Source of the DNA: Anaeramoeba flamelloides
Taxonomy: Eukaryota; Metamonada; Anaeramoebidae
Reading direction: 5' to 3'
NCBI GenBank assembly: GCA_027625915.1
Contig: JANTQA010000023.1
Span: 17,856,001-17,920,000, forward strand
Length of the DNA: 64,000 bases
The notes under the pieces are model-generated. The model saw only the letters and a program-made list of their open reading frames with translations, did not search any database and was not told the origin of the DNA. The stretch's first letter is position 1, and every line of letters begins with the position of its first letter. Both the position numbers and the translations under genes were made by a program. Positions 1 to 11,343 of the stretch are shown here, piece after piece.

Positions 1-190
1 CTCCAATACCAAACCATCGGATTTTAATATGAAGTAGATTTAAATTGTGTTTGTTGGTTTGATTGAAAATCATATCATGAATTGTTATTTGAAGTTAATT
101 TGTTTCTTCTTTTTATTGATTTTACTTTTGGTTTTCAGGTTCAATTAAGGTTTCCCAATGAAAAAACTTGTTTCACTTTTTTTCCACAAT
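1..190 (+). repeat. MITE family A, right-end fragment
   Basis: The stretch ends with the family A terminus: a CCCAAT motif, then GTTTCACTTTTTTTCCACAA near 163-188, preceded by the subterminal run rich in TTGATTTTACTTTTGGTTTTCAGG. The same order occurs at the right end of the complete copy at 9157-9590. The left part lies outside the window. Family assignment rests on visual matching only. Confidence 0.6.
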
Positions 191-664
191 TGTTAATTCA
201 TTTTTTCTGATTTAAATTAAAAGAATAAAAAAATAAAAGCCAAGTGTGATTAAAATGATGGGTATGTGTATTTTATTCAATTATCGTCTCAAAAAGTCTA
301 CAAAAGCAAGATCAAAGAAAAAAGCACAAAAATAAAAATAAAAAAAAAAAGATTGACTCTTATTAATTTATTTTTTAAACATATTGAGTAAAGGTTGAGT
401 AGAAACTTTCACGTTTCTAGTTTTTTTCAAATATTATTCTGGTTTTTTCTTCATTTTATTTCATTACTTTTTTGATTTTCTTTTTTCTTGTTTCATGTTC
501 AATCATTTTCCCCATTACCAAACAAATGATAGACAATCTCTAAATTCTTGAAAATTCGTGTATATTCTTCTTATTATAATTATTTAAAGAACGAGTTGTT
601 AATTCTTCTTATTTACCGTTTTTTTTTTTTTTTTTTAATTTGAGGGAATTGAGTAAAATCTTTG
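191..664. other. intergenic, nothing recognised
   Basis: A+T-rich sequence with poly-A and poly-T tracts. I see no open frame with convincing composition, no splice-flanked exon and no RNA gene. Confidence 0.5.
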
Positions 665-1045
665 CTTTTAATCTATTCTTTTGAATTCTGGAAAAGCTAG
701 GCACTCTACGGGACTCGACAGACACTTTAATTAGGTTTATTAATTTAAAATAATTGTCTTAAATCTTTTATTTTACTCCACTCTTTTGAATTTTGGGATC
801 ACCTTACAGTTTTCCTGAGTTTTCTGTTTATTTGGGAAATCGATAGACATTCGTTAGGTTTTTTTTGAAGTTTTCTATTTATTTGTGAAATGTTCTGTTG
901 GTTTTTTAAATAAATAGAAAACTCAAAAAACCCTAGAACACTTCAGAAATAAAATAGAAAACCCCACTAAAACCTAGAACACTTAACAAATAAAAAAAAA
1001 AACCTAGGCACTTGACGGCACTCTACAACACCCCACAGCAGTCTT
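665..1045. repeat. cluster of family N terminal repeats
   Basis: Two direct copies of a terminus reading about CTATTCTTTTGAATTCTGG occur at 672 and 777. They are followed by an inverted arrangement: TTTTCTATTTATTTGTGAAA near 870 against TAAATAAATAGAAAACTC near 905, and repeated words such as AGGCACT-CTAC and CCTAGAACACTT. The same terminus recurs at 58978 and 59503. This looks like the packed ends of small TIR elements; full element limits are not clear. Confidence 0.5.
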
Positions 1046-2569
1046 TTCAGAATTTTTAATTTTTTATACAGAAATTGTTTTTAAGATTCTAAAATGCATA
1101 TTTATCCGCTAGATATAATAAATCCATTGAATCTTTTTTTGTAATAATATCAAAAATATTAATATTTTTTAGAAATAATTGAAATGTTAATTTCTTACAT
1201 TTAGATATCCAGATTTTATGATTATTTTCATAGACTAGTCAATTACATAGAAAATGGTCAAAATATTTAATGATATCTAAAAAGTCATGTCTATTCTCAT
1301 AGCCCAAAAACCACTCAAAAATTCCATTTTCCTGATTAATTCTTTTTGTTATTAGTCCAGAATTTTTTTTTTTTTTTTTTCAAAACTCACTAAAAAAACA
1401 AAAAAACGAAAAGTTAGTACAAAACAGACAAAAAAATGATTTAATGGAACCCTTTCAATTTTTATACTTTGGTGGGTATTTGAATGAATTTTATTCAAAT
1501 CTATAATGATTACACCTTTTTTACTGAAAATTTACCCTTTTTTTTCAATTCAAAAATACAAATGTTTTTCTCAAGACTTTACGAACTCCAAAAAGTAAAA
1601 CCAAATAAAAATAAAAAACAAATAACCCACCACAAAACCGCTCTCGAAAATGTGTTTTTGAACACCTTTTAAAATCTTTTCTGTTTTCACTTTTTTGAAA
1701 TGGTTTTATTGTTTTTTTATGTTGAAAAAAAAAAAAAAAATGAAAAAAAAATTTTGGAAATTAAAGAGCTTATTTAATATACGAAATAATTGACAATATA
1801 ATTCATTATAAAATTATCTTATGGCTTTACTATAACATATATAAAACTATCAAATATACAGAATATTGGCCTTTTTTTTTTTTTTTTTTCTCACAATACT
1901 CTTGTGAAAATGTCCATTATTATTATTTTTTTTTAATAATTATTTTCATTCTGGGAAATCATCAATTTATTTTTTTGTTAACAAAATGAGAATATCCAGA
2001 TATTCGACAAAATATCACTACTTTGTAGTTTTTTTTTACTAATATTAAAACTTTTCATAAATTTCCAAAATAATTATGAAACAATGTATTTTAAAAAAAT
2101 AAGATGAATTTTTTTATCTTTTCAAAAAATCAAAATAATCAATTTCTGATTATACCATTTTTATTAACTTTATATGTTTATTGAATTTTTTAAGTCAAAT
2201 TTTTGAAAAAAAAATTAAAACAATATTTTTCACTCAATTTTTTTTTTGTCTATCGTGAATTTGGGAAATAATGTGATTGTTTAATATTTCCAGAAATATT
2301 AAAAATAATTTGTCAAAAAATAAAAATTATATGGAACGAAGCAATTGTGAATAGATAATTTTTCATTCATAAATTTATTGATTGGCTATCAAAATCCCCA
2401 TAATGACGAATATTACAAAAAAACAAATTTCACAATTTTTTTAAAATATACTGGAATATTCTATCATATATACCAATAATTATTCAAAAAACAAAAAAAA
2501 CTAAAACTTGGCAAATTTTGATTATTTAATAAAATCTATCATAACAATGATCAATTATTAACCAAATAG
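1046..2569. other. intergenic or intron, nothing firm
   Basis: A+T-rich with homopolymers. It probably includes upstream intron or promoter sequence of the coiled-coil gene whose exon begins at 2570, because that exon opens with a splice acceptor. A 62-codon open frame at 1484-1672 has no recognisable content and its possible donor phase does not match the 2570 exon, so I do not call it. Confidence 0.4.
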
Positions 2570-3784
2570 GAGCAAAAATGGAAAGATTGATTTTGTTTGG
2601 CAACATCAAAAAATAACCGGTGAATTATTTTACGTTCGAGTGTATCTAACACTTGTCAAAGTGGAAAACAAAATCAATTGTCAAACAATTTGGAGGAAAG
2701 TCGATGGTCCAAACGATACCAATTCATCAATGGGTTCGATTGATCCAAGGTTTGTTGACATTGATGTCTCCGCATTTGATTCCGAGTATGACAAATCTTC
2801 GATTACCAAGTCAAATAACTCTAACAAGGAAAAAAGTAGCAGGAAAGTGAAAGAGGGAATTTCAACAAAGAAACCCAACGAATCCGAAATAAAGAGTTAT
2901 ACTTCTGATTTTATAATAGATGTTGACCAAGTCGATATTGATGAAGAATTTGTAAATTTCCAAGACAACGTGAAGAATATTGTTCGTTCAACAAATGATT
3001 CAAATGCTGAAAAAAAAATCATTCAGGAATTTATTGATTTTGAAAAGGTATTTTACCAATCAATAGAATCACGTGATAAATATATTAAATCATTATCCGA
3101 AAAAAACCGCAAATCAAAAGGTGATTCAAGAAGAAAATACAGAGATTTAGGTTTGAATTTTTTTTTTATTATTTTTTGTATTAATACTTTTATTAATATA
3201 ATTATTTATCAATTTTATTTAGGCAAGATTATTATTTATTTATTTATTTATTTTTTTAACCTATTTGAACTTTTTTGAGTGATAAATATTTTGAAAAAGC
3301 AATATTTTTTAAAAAAAATGCAGAAAAATTATAAACAAACTTGTTTTTAAAACAATAAACACTTTACATTTTTTTTTTCAAATGTGGTAGTTTCTAAATC
3401 GACGGAGAATAATTTCTGTGGTCATTTGCAAATACTCAACATTTGCAGATTTTTTCCTGGGTGGTAATTTGACTTGTGGAACACATGAACTAGGTTAGAT
3501 TTCCACCAAGTACATTTATTTTTTGAGAAAATTAAAAATAATATACATTTGCTTCCCAAATATCAGGCGTTGTAAATTATGATTCAAAAATAAATCATAA
3601 TAAATGGCATGTCTTGATTTTCTAAAAGAATATTTATCTTTTTGAAGTCGATTTTGAAAAAAAAAAATAAATCTTTCCAAATGTTTAAATTTTTCGAAAA
3701 TTCCCATTAAATATGAAAAAATAAGATCGAAAATAAACCCCATTTCAAAAATTGTTACTAACCTGAAATAATAAATAGAAATAG

Positions 3785-3815
<31 letters not shown>

Positions 3816-5835
3816 CTTTAGTATTTAAGAACAACTAATGATTAAATCTGATTTGCAATTAACTTTTAAATCATTCCAAATATATAAAAACATGATATTC
3901 TAAAATTTAAAAAAAATAAAATCAAAAACTAAAAAAAAGTTAATCACAATTTTTGTAATGAGTATTACGGATTTTTTATAACTGAAATTTCACTGAAAAA
4001 AAGTCAATAACAAGAATATTTTACTAATAATTAAATTCATTTTAAAATACATTACGGGGTCGAAATTTTCATAGTGATTATTTGACTTTTCGAAGATCTT
4101 TTTTCTTCTCCACATGATCTTTTAAAAAAAAAAAAAAAAAAAAAAGTAAAAAAAATACACTAAAAAAAAGAAAAACAAAAAGAAAAACAAAAAGAAAAAC
4201 AAAAAGAAAACAAAAGAAACACAAAAATTTGCAAAAGCAAAACTAAAATTTGCAAAATTAGAAAAAATGATTCTGATCTAAAAATTTGAAAATATTTTTT
4301 TGATAAGATTACTGAAATAAACCCTCAAAACAACTCCTTTCGCATTATAAAGTGAGTTAAAATTTTTGAAAAATAGTTTAGTATTAATAATTAAATTTAA
4401 CACAAGAATCACTACAATTAGGAAATGATAAAAAAAGAAAGAAAATTTTAATTGATTTTATCAGTTATTGTTTTTTTTTTTTTTTTCTCATAAACAAAAT
4501 ATTTTTTTTTTTTGAGATAGCAACAATTCAATACTTTAAAGATGACTTAATAAATAACACATCTACTTGAATACCAAGATTTACACATAACACAATCATT
4601 CTCTGTCTTTCTTTTTGTTAAAAAACAACAAAAATGTATGAAGAAAAGACTTTTGTGAAATAACACATTCACAACATGTGTGTGTGTCGATTTTTGAGAG
4701 GTGTAATTGGAAAAATTTAATTTAATTTTTTTTTTTAAAAAAATTTATACATTTCACCCCAAGAGTTTTTTTATTACATTTAATCTTTTCTTATTTTTTA
4801 ATGTTTTTTTCTTTGTCGTTTTCTAAAATGATTTTTATAAAAGATATTATAGAAAAAAAATCGAAAAATAAAAGTTAAAAAAGGAAAAAATGATAAAAAT
4901 CTTGGAAATGAAATAGTCATAAAAAAAAATATAAACTTTATTCAAGTGTAATATTGATAAAAAAAAAATAAAATAAAATAAAATCATCAACTAAGAAAAA
5001 TAAATTAAAAATAAACATAATGTTCAAGTCAACAAAAAAACAATATATTGAAACTAATTATACAATTACAATTGAGATATCACCCCATTGAATGTCTTTA
5101 ATAAAATTTGTCTTTTGGAGAAAGTAAGAAATCAAATTATATTTCAAATTATAATGATTTGAAAAAAGTAAAAAGAAATATTTTCTGAAAAGTGTTTGCA
5201 AAATATTCTTTTAGTATTTTTTTTTTTTTTTTTTCTAAAATGTAGATATTTTTAGATTCTCGACATTTGTAGACATTTTTTTTTTCACAATCAGCTTCAA
5301 AATGATAAATATTCTTTGAGAAAAGCAAGACATGTAATTTTTTATGACTTATTTTTAATCATGATTTAAAATTGCTGATATTTGCGAAAAAAATTTAGAT
5401 CAGTTTAATTTTTCATTAATTTTATCAAAAAAAAAAATTGCCTTGGTGGAACTCGAACCTAGGTCAGGTATTTTAGAGTCAAATTACTATAAGAGAAAAA
5501 AATCTACAAATGCTGAGAATCTCAAAATATCTACAAAAATTACCATCAGTCATTTTTTTTTATATGAATAATATTTATTAAAATTTTTTGTTTATTTTAT
5601 TTTTATACCTTTTTAATTTTAAAAATTCTAAAAAAAAAAATAATTAATAGAAACCCATCTTCAAGAAACATTAAAAAAATATACCAAAGAAAAAGAAGTG
5701 CGAGAAAAAATCGAACTTGAAAATAGAAAAATGAAAAAGAAATTAGAAGAAGTTAAAACAATCTTTAGAAAACAAAAAAAAATGACGAAAAAAATTACAT
5801 CAATATTTGAAAATGAAAGCAATGAAGAAAAATAA
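2570..5835 (+). CDS. unrecognised coiled-coil protein, last two exons
   Basis: Two exons can be read. The first, 2570-3150, starts after an ...CCAAATAG acceptor and is open from there (KIDFVWQHQKITGELFYVRV, then VYLTLVKVENK); the second, 5651-5835, follows TTAATAG and ends at TAA. Donor phase 1 (TTA G|gtttga) and the acceptor fit exactly and give GAA. The joined product of about 255 residues has a hydrophobic, strand-rich start, an acidic Ser/Asn/Lys-rich middle with the piece FIIDVDQVDIDEEFVNF, and a heptad-like Glu/Lys coiled coil across the junction into KKKLEEVKTIFRKQKKMTKK. The N-terminus is missing: no ATG opens the first exon, so upstream exons must exist, but I could not find them. 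Function unknown. The 2.5-kb intron holds a family B element and a tRNA-like stretch. Confidence 0.5.
3742..4372 (+). repeat. family B TIR element, copy 1
   Basis: Left terminus TTTCAAAAATTGTTACTAAC and right terminus GTGAGTTAAAATTTTTGAAA are imperfect inverted repeats. The interior (TTGCAATTAACTTTTAAATC, TCATAGTGATTATTTG, AAATGATTCTGATCTAAAAA) matches copies at 23716-24377 and 45530-46062 in the same order. An (AT)n run at about 3788-3815 and an A-rich track with repeated AAAAACAAAAAG units (4170-4215) lie inside. There is no coding capacity, so it is non-autonomous. It sits in the large intron of the coiled-coil gene. Confidence 0.65.
5441..5500 (-). repeat. tRNA-like sequence, possible SINE head or tRNA relic
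   Basis: Read on the minus strand this gives TATAGTAATTTGACTC... followed by CCTAGGTTCGAGTTCCACC and then poly-T. GGTTCGAGTTCC is a good pol III B-box and T-arm, and the T tract could act as terminator. The anticodon and T stems do not pair properly, so it is not a functional tRNA. A similar B-box occurs at 28494-28560. Confidence 0.3.
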
Positions 5836-7339
5836 ATGAAATTAAATATTGTGAATAGCAGATACTCTATTACACCCATATTTGAATGGTGATTTTTTTT
5901 ATAATATTTAGTTTTTTTTTTTGTTTTTTATTTTTTTCAGGCTTTTCTTGATCTTGGTAGACTATTTCATTAGAAAGACTTTTACTTTTATTTTCACTTG
6001 TAATACTTTATCTAATATTACCATTTTAAAATTATTATTTTATTCTAATTCAAAAAATAATTGTATTATTTAATGTATTCGTGAAATACTGGTTATACAC
6101 AATAACAGGACTCTAACACTATTTTCTTATAGGTTTTATTATCTTCTTTTCTTTTCTTTTTTTCTTTTTAATACTTATTATTTACCAGCTAAAATAAAAT
6201 AAAAAAAATACTTTTTTTAAAGGATTATTTTGGTTTCCTATTGAATACTATTTTGGTTACCTTCCTGTTTTTCCTTTCATTATTTTATATAAACAAGTTC
6301 GTTTTATTTCATTTGTATTAAGTGATTAACTTATTTCCAAAAAGATTAAAATTACATAAAAATATATTTATTAAAATATTTTAATGTATTGCTAATTTCA
6401 TAAATTGATTTACGTTTTGGGTAATTATTTGTGTTTATGCACTGATTTTATTTTACTTTCAAATATAAGTTAAAATGATGGAAGTTATAATATTACTCTG
6501 TTTATTTAATATTTTTTTTTGTAGTTTTAAAACTTTTATCTTGTATGATTTTGGAGTTCGTTGTTGTTTAAATTTCTCAAAAATTATATATTTGGTGAAT
6601 TTTATTTACAAAATTAAATTTCTTAATCAAGCAAAAAAATATTTATCTGTTTTTCCATAAGTTACATTACAAGAATGTTTAAAAATATTTGATTAATGAA
6701 TATAGAAAAAAAAAAATGTTTTTTGAATTTTTTTTTTTTTGAAATTTGCTCTTTTGACTTTTTATGTGATACTTTTTAGTTTAATTTTCTACAGTTTTTT
6801 TTTACAGATTGAGTTGGTTTATATATATTTTTTATGTTAACTTTTTTGGATTATATATATATATATATATATATTGAGTATGTTTTTTTTTTATTCAGAA
6901 ATAAATGGTTGAGTTTTTTAAAAAGTCTCTTAAATTGAAAAAATAGAAGATATAGATCGATAGAAGAAAGGTGAATTTTCTCTAGCTCTTATTTAATCAG
7001 TTATTTGTTTTATTTAATTAAAATTGAATTCAAAGGGTGTTGTTTTTAGAGAGTGTTATTTATTAGGAGAGTTTCAAAAGAGTGAAGAAAATTACTTTTT
7101 AAAAATGTTATAATATAGAAAAGGTTAATTTTTTAGTTGAGAGCAATTACTTTTAATACTTTTATTTTAAATTTAAAAAATCCTCTAAGTTTAATGATCT
7201 AAAATAAAATTTAAAAACACTTTCAAGAAAATTTTCTCTTTTTTTTTTATTTTTTTTTATTAATTTTAATCCATTAAAAATCTTAACATTGTCACCAATA
7301 ATAACTCCTAATTTAAATTTTTTTTTCAACAACCAGAAA
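5836..7339. other. intergenic, nothing recognised
   Basis: Very A+T-rich spacer with an (AT)n microsatellite at about 6850-6875 and many poly-T tracts. No gene or element termini were identified. Confidence 0.5.
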
Positions 7340-8070
7340 AAAATTGTTTAGGGATTCTATATTTATCACCAAATCATGAAAAATATATTGTTTATTTTCT
7401 TAATTTTGAAAAATTAATGAAAGTTTTTAAAATAATAGTACTTTCAACAGTAATAAATACAATAACCTCAAGAATTTGAATTTCTATGGCATTGATCTAT
7501 TTATAAATAAAATTTAACAAATAAAGATGATATATTTATTAAAGTAACATATTTTCGAACTTGAAGATTCCAATTGGTTTTATATATATATATATTTAAT
7601 AAGAATAAGCATGATATTTTAATTTTTTTAGATTTTTTTTGATAAAAAATCTTTTTTTCTAACAATCAATTCTTTTCAAAAAAAGTTGAAAAAAATTGAT
7701 ACTTTATGTATCTGATTTTTTAGTGAGCTATCAAATAAATAAATTTATTGAAAAAAAGTTTGGATTTTTTATCTCAAAATTTATCTCAATTGTAATTAAC
7801 ATTGTTTATCAATATTATTCCTGTTTTGGAAAATTTTATAAAATTAAAACTTTTAAAGTACATTTTCAAGTTTTTCATGGTTGTTTAATTATTCCTTTAC
7901 AATCAATAAATACTGTACTTGCTTTAGCTATTGAAAGGCGAAAGTTTGCCCCAATAAAACAATTTAAAAGGGCGTCAATTGACCAAAAGTCAGAATATTT
8001 GAAATTTTAAGATTTTAATTGAAATTAAAATGAATTTGATAGATCCAAAACCTATTGATTTAATTTTCGA
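7340..8070 (+). pseudogene. coding-like patches, unrecognised
   Basis: Three stretches look more protein-like than their surroundings. About 7337-7480 reads QQPEKNCLGILYLSPNHEKY then IVYFLNFEKLM. The 104-codon frame at 7696-8010 contains GCLIIPLQSINTVLALAIER and RKFAPIKQFKRASIDQKSEY. At 8031-8081, MNLIDPKPIDLIFEQKK is followed by a GTAAAT donor-like site. They are in different frames and I could not join them with credible splice sites. In DNA this A+T-rich, a frame near 100 codons is close to what chance allows, so this may be a decayed gene or nothing. No homology recognised. Confidence 0.2.
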
Positions 8071-8081
8071 ACAAAAAAAGG

Positions 8082-9156
8082 TAAATTTTAAATCAATTTT
8101 TTTTTTTTTTTATTGATATTATTGATATTACTTACTATTGCTTAAAATTATTTCCAAGTCTATCAGTAAACTTGTAATAAACTCGATATTATTGAAAAAA
8201 TAAATCTGGTTAGGTCTTTTCTTACGGAAATTTTGATTTTTAAAACTTTTCAATCCAATTTTTGATTGAAAAATGGATTTTATAAAAAGACAATTATTTT
8301 GAAAAAAAGCCCAACTTTTAAATTTGAACAAAAAAAAGATCTAACATTGTTTTGAATCACCAACAGTTTAAAAAATATAAAAAATAATATTAAGAGATCA
8401 GATAATTTAAATAGATATTAAGAATTAATGAAGAAAATTTCAATTTAGATTTTTAAGAATTATCATTTTTCCGGATAAATTTGAATAAAATCAATGTAAT
8501 GTATGAAAAAAAAATTCAGTATGTTCTGAAATTAAAAGAGGTGTTGTAAAATAGTATTTTAAAAACATAATAAATTAAATAAAATCTACTTTTTGAAGGA
8601 TATTATTATTTTTTACAATTCAGAACTTTTTCACAAGTACAAAAATTAAACAACAGATTCCAAAAAAAATCACAAATCCCAAATTGAATTAAACGAAACT
8701 GGAAAAAGATAAACAAAGAAAAAAATCTGAAAAATCAAAATTAAACACTTTAATAATTAATTTATCTATATCAAAGATGAGAATTTGATGAGAAGGGAAG
8801 AACTGATGTGTAAAATGTTTTTTTTTTCAAATATAGGGTTATTCCAAAAAAGTGAGGCATTGTTTTTTACAGTTCATAAAAAAATAATCTTTGCTAGTGA
8901 TGTTAATCATTAATCATTAATTCTAAATTAAGTTTAATATTAGTACCGATTGAACCAACTACTTAGTTATTTAATTCAAAATTAATTAGTTGAAATATTC
9001 CCAAAAAATGAAAAAAAAAATAGCACTTTTTTTGGTGAAAACAATGTACGAGCAATTTCAATAAAAAATGGGAAATATGGAAAGTGTATAAATGATTTTC
9101 AAAAACTAAAACGCATTTATATGTTTTTAATTATATTTGAAATTTTGTTGAGATTA
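8082..9156. other. intergenic, nothing firm
   Basis: A+T-rich spacer. A possible element terminus, GGGTTATTCCAAAAAAGTGA, occurs near 8836, but I found no mate for it. Confidence 0.4.
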
Positions 9157-9590
9157 CTGTTGTGGAAAAAAAGTGAAACTGGAAAAAAAGTGAAACACTG
9201 TTTTTAATTGGGAAAATTACTGAAAATGAAAAGTAAAATCAATATAAAGAAGAAACCAATTAACTTCTAATAATAATCCATTATATTATTTTCAATCAAC
9301 CCAGCAAATACAATTTAAATCTATTTGATTTATAGAAATTATTGGTGTGGTTTTGGAGATCTCAAAAATAGTCACTTTTTGGAACAAATTTTTAATAATT
9401 GATCAATCAAAGAAAAACCCATACTAAAAGATATTATTTAAAAAACTGTTATTGCGGTGAATACTTCATTTTGTCTTTGTTTATTTATTTATTCTTTTTT
9501 TCATTGATCTTACTTTTCATTTTCAGTAATGTTCCCAATTAAAAACAGTATTTCACTTTTTTTCCATGTTTCACTTTTTTTCCACAACAG
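9157..9590 (+). mobile_element. family A MITE, complete 434-bp copy
   Basis: Near-perfect terminal inverted repeats of about 80 bp: the left end begins CTGTTGTGGAAAAAAAGTGA, and the right end (9510-9590) finishes with the complement, ...TTTCCACAACAG. Both flanks carry TTA (9154-9156 and 9591-9593), giving a 3-bp target-site duplication. There is no transposase. The 3-bp TWA-type duplication suggests mobilisation by a PIF/Harbinger-type enzyme; that is inference from duplication length. Related copies or fragments lie at 1-190, 24390-24640, 34576-34665, 35925-36285, 45053-45462 and 57500-57715. Confidence 0.8.
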
Positions 9591-9992
9591 TTATACAAGT
9601 TATGAAAATGATTTTTTTTATCAAAAAGAAAATAATAAACAACCAATTTTCATACATAAAAAATGTCAGATAAAATCGAGATCAGAAAATTTAATATATT
9701 TTATTTATTCAATACAATACTCAGAAACAAATTGAATTATTATTCTGAACCAATAAATGATGTTTAATGATTTTATATATTTAAATCCTTTTTTGAAGAT
9801 AGGGTTACAGAAATATATTTTGAAATAAATTTGCACCACTTTCTTGGGAATGGCTTAATCATTTTACCTAGAAGTGATTTGCTTTGTATTTACTATTTAA
9901 AACTGTTAGAACATAACACATCGATGATTTATTGGTAGATAGTTAAGAAAACGATTGATGATGATTTTTTTTTGTTTGAATTAATGAAAGAT
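9591..9992. other. intergenic, nothing recognised
   Basis: Spacer between the family A MITE and the fold-back element. No coding or RNA feature seen. Confidence 0.5.
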
Positions 9993-10556
9993 TTAAGGTT
10001 TACAATCCTGAAATTTGAAAAAAGATTATTTTGTCTAGTGTTGAATTGGTTTGTTAATTTGGTTTGTATCTGACCGATCTTGGATTTGGTATGAGCTTTA
10101 ATAGTGGTTCAAAAAGTTAATTTTTGACATTTTTTTTTTTTTCTTCCGAAATCAGAATTGAAGAGTGTAAGGATAATATATTGATAGGTAGATAAGTTAT
10201 AAAAAAATGGGATTTGTTGGTTGACGATTGGAATTTACAATTCCGTTTGGTTTTATTTGGGTACTTTTAAAGAAAAAGTTTTTTCATTAGGTTAATTGAC
10301 TAAAAAGTAAAATAAATTTCTTCTCTACAACCCAAAAATTTGAATTTGTTATCAAACACCAACCAACCTTTTAATCTTAAACTCTTCAATTCAAATTTGG
10401 AAAAAAAAAACAATAAATGGTCAAAAATTGCCATTTTGAACCACTAAAAAAGCTCATACCAAATCCAAGATCGGTCAGCTAGGAACCAAATTAACAAACC
10501 AATTCAACACTAGACAAGATAATCTTCTTTCCAATTTCAGGGATGTTAAACCTTAA
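9993..10556. mobile_element. fold-back element with about 170-bp inverted arms
   Basis: The left arm 9993-10165 (TTAAGGTTTACAATCCTGAA ... TGACCGATCTTGGATTTGGT ... TTGAAGAGT) reappears as its reverse complement at 10384-10556 with scattered mismatches. About 220 bp separates the arms. The outermost bases TTAAGG/CCTTAA mirror each other. No open reading frame and no second copy were found in the window. Whether it is a MITE or a local inverted duplication cannot be decided from one copy. Confidence 0.7.
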
Positions 10557-11343
10557 GTTCTATGAATGGAAATTCTGTTAATAGTAAAAAGATCTAAACT
10601 CACAAATATACAAGAAGAACTTGTTATTGTTGTTGATAATAATCAAAATAAATTCAAGTACTTCGTTGGTTGTGTGACAAATGTGAAACATATTTTCAGA
10701 AATATTGTTTTGTTTCTATTCATTTTGGTTAAAACTCTTTTATTTCAAAAAAAGAGACTTTAAAACAATTATTTTATTTTCATTTGGGATTGGAACTTTT
10801 TATTTCATTGTTCTGATTTTCGAACATGTTTGTTAGGGGGGTTATATTGAGAATTGGAAACTGAAATTTTTGAAATTGTCTTAAAAATTGTTTTTTGATA
10901 ATAAGAATCAAAAGATGTTTTTCATGACTTTTTGAAAGATTCTGTAAAACAGGTAAATGAAAAAAACTATTTAATTTCATACCCTTTTTTACAAATCTAA
11001 TATATCGACTTTCTAAACATTTTGTTTGGTGAAACATTTTGAAAACCAATTACTTCTATTATATTTAAACCCACAAAATGCTTCTTCAAAGTTTGCCAAT
11101 TACAAAAATAGAAAATGAACAAATAATTGTAAATCATTTTTTGAGATTCTTGAGTAATTTAAATACAAATAAATCCGAAAAACTCACAACATTAATGTGT
11201 TTATGATTTGAAATTACCTTTAAACAATTTACTAGAAAAAGTAAATCTCATTTTTAAAAAAAAAAGCAACAGAACCATTTTTTCATATTTTTCGCTTTTG
11301 CTTTTGCAAATATTTTTCCAAAAAACTTCAGCGATTAATTTAA
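10557..11343. promoter_or_regulatory. intergenic region upstream of glycerol kinase
   Basis: Mostly A+T-rich. It contains a 42-codon frame at 11079-11207 (MLLQSLPITKIENEQIIVNH...) that I cannot assign. The last 60 bases before the glycerol kinase ATG include TTTCGCTTTTGCTTTTGCAA and the start context AATTTAAATG. No specific promoter motif can be supported. Confidence 0.3.
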
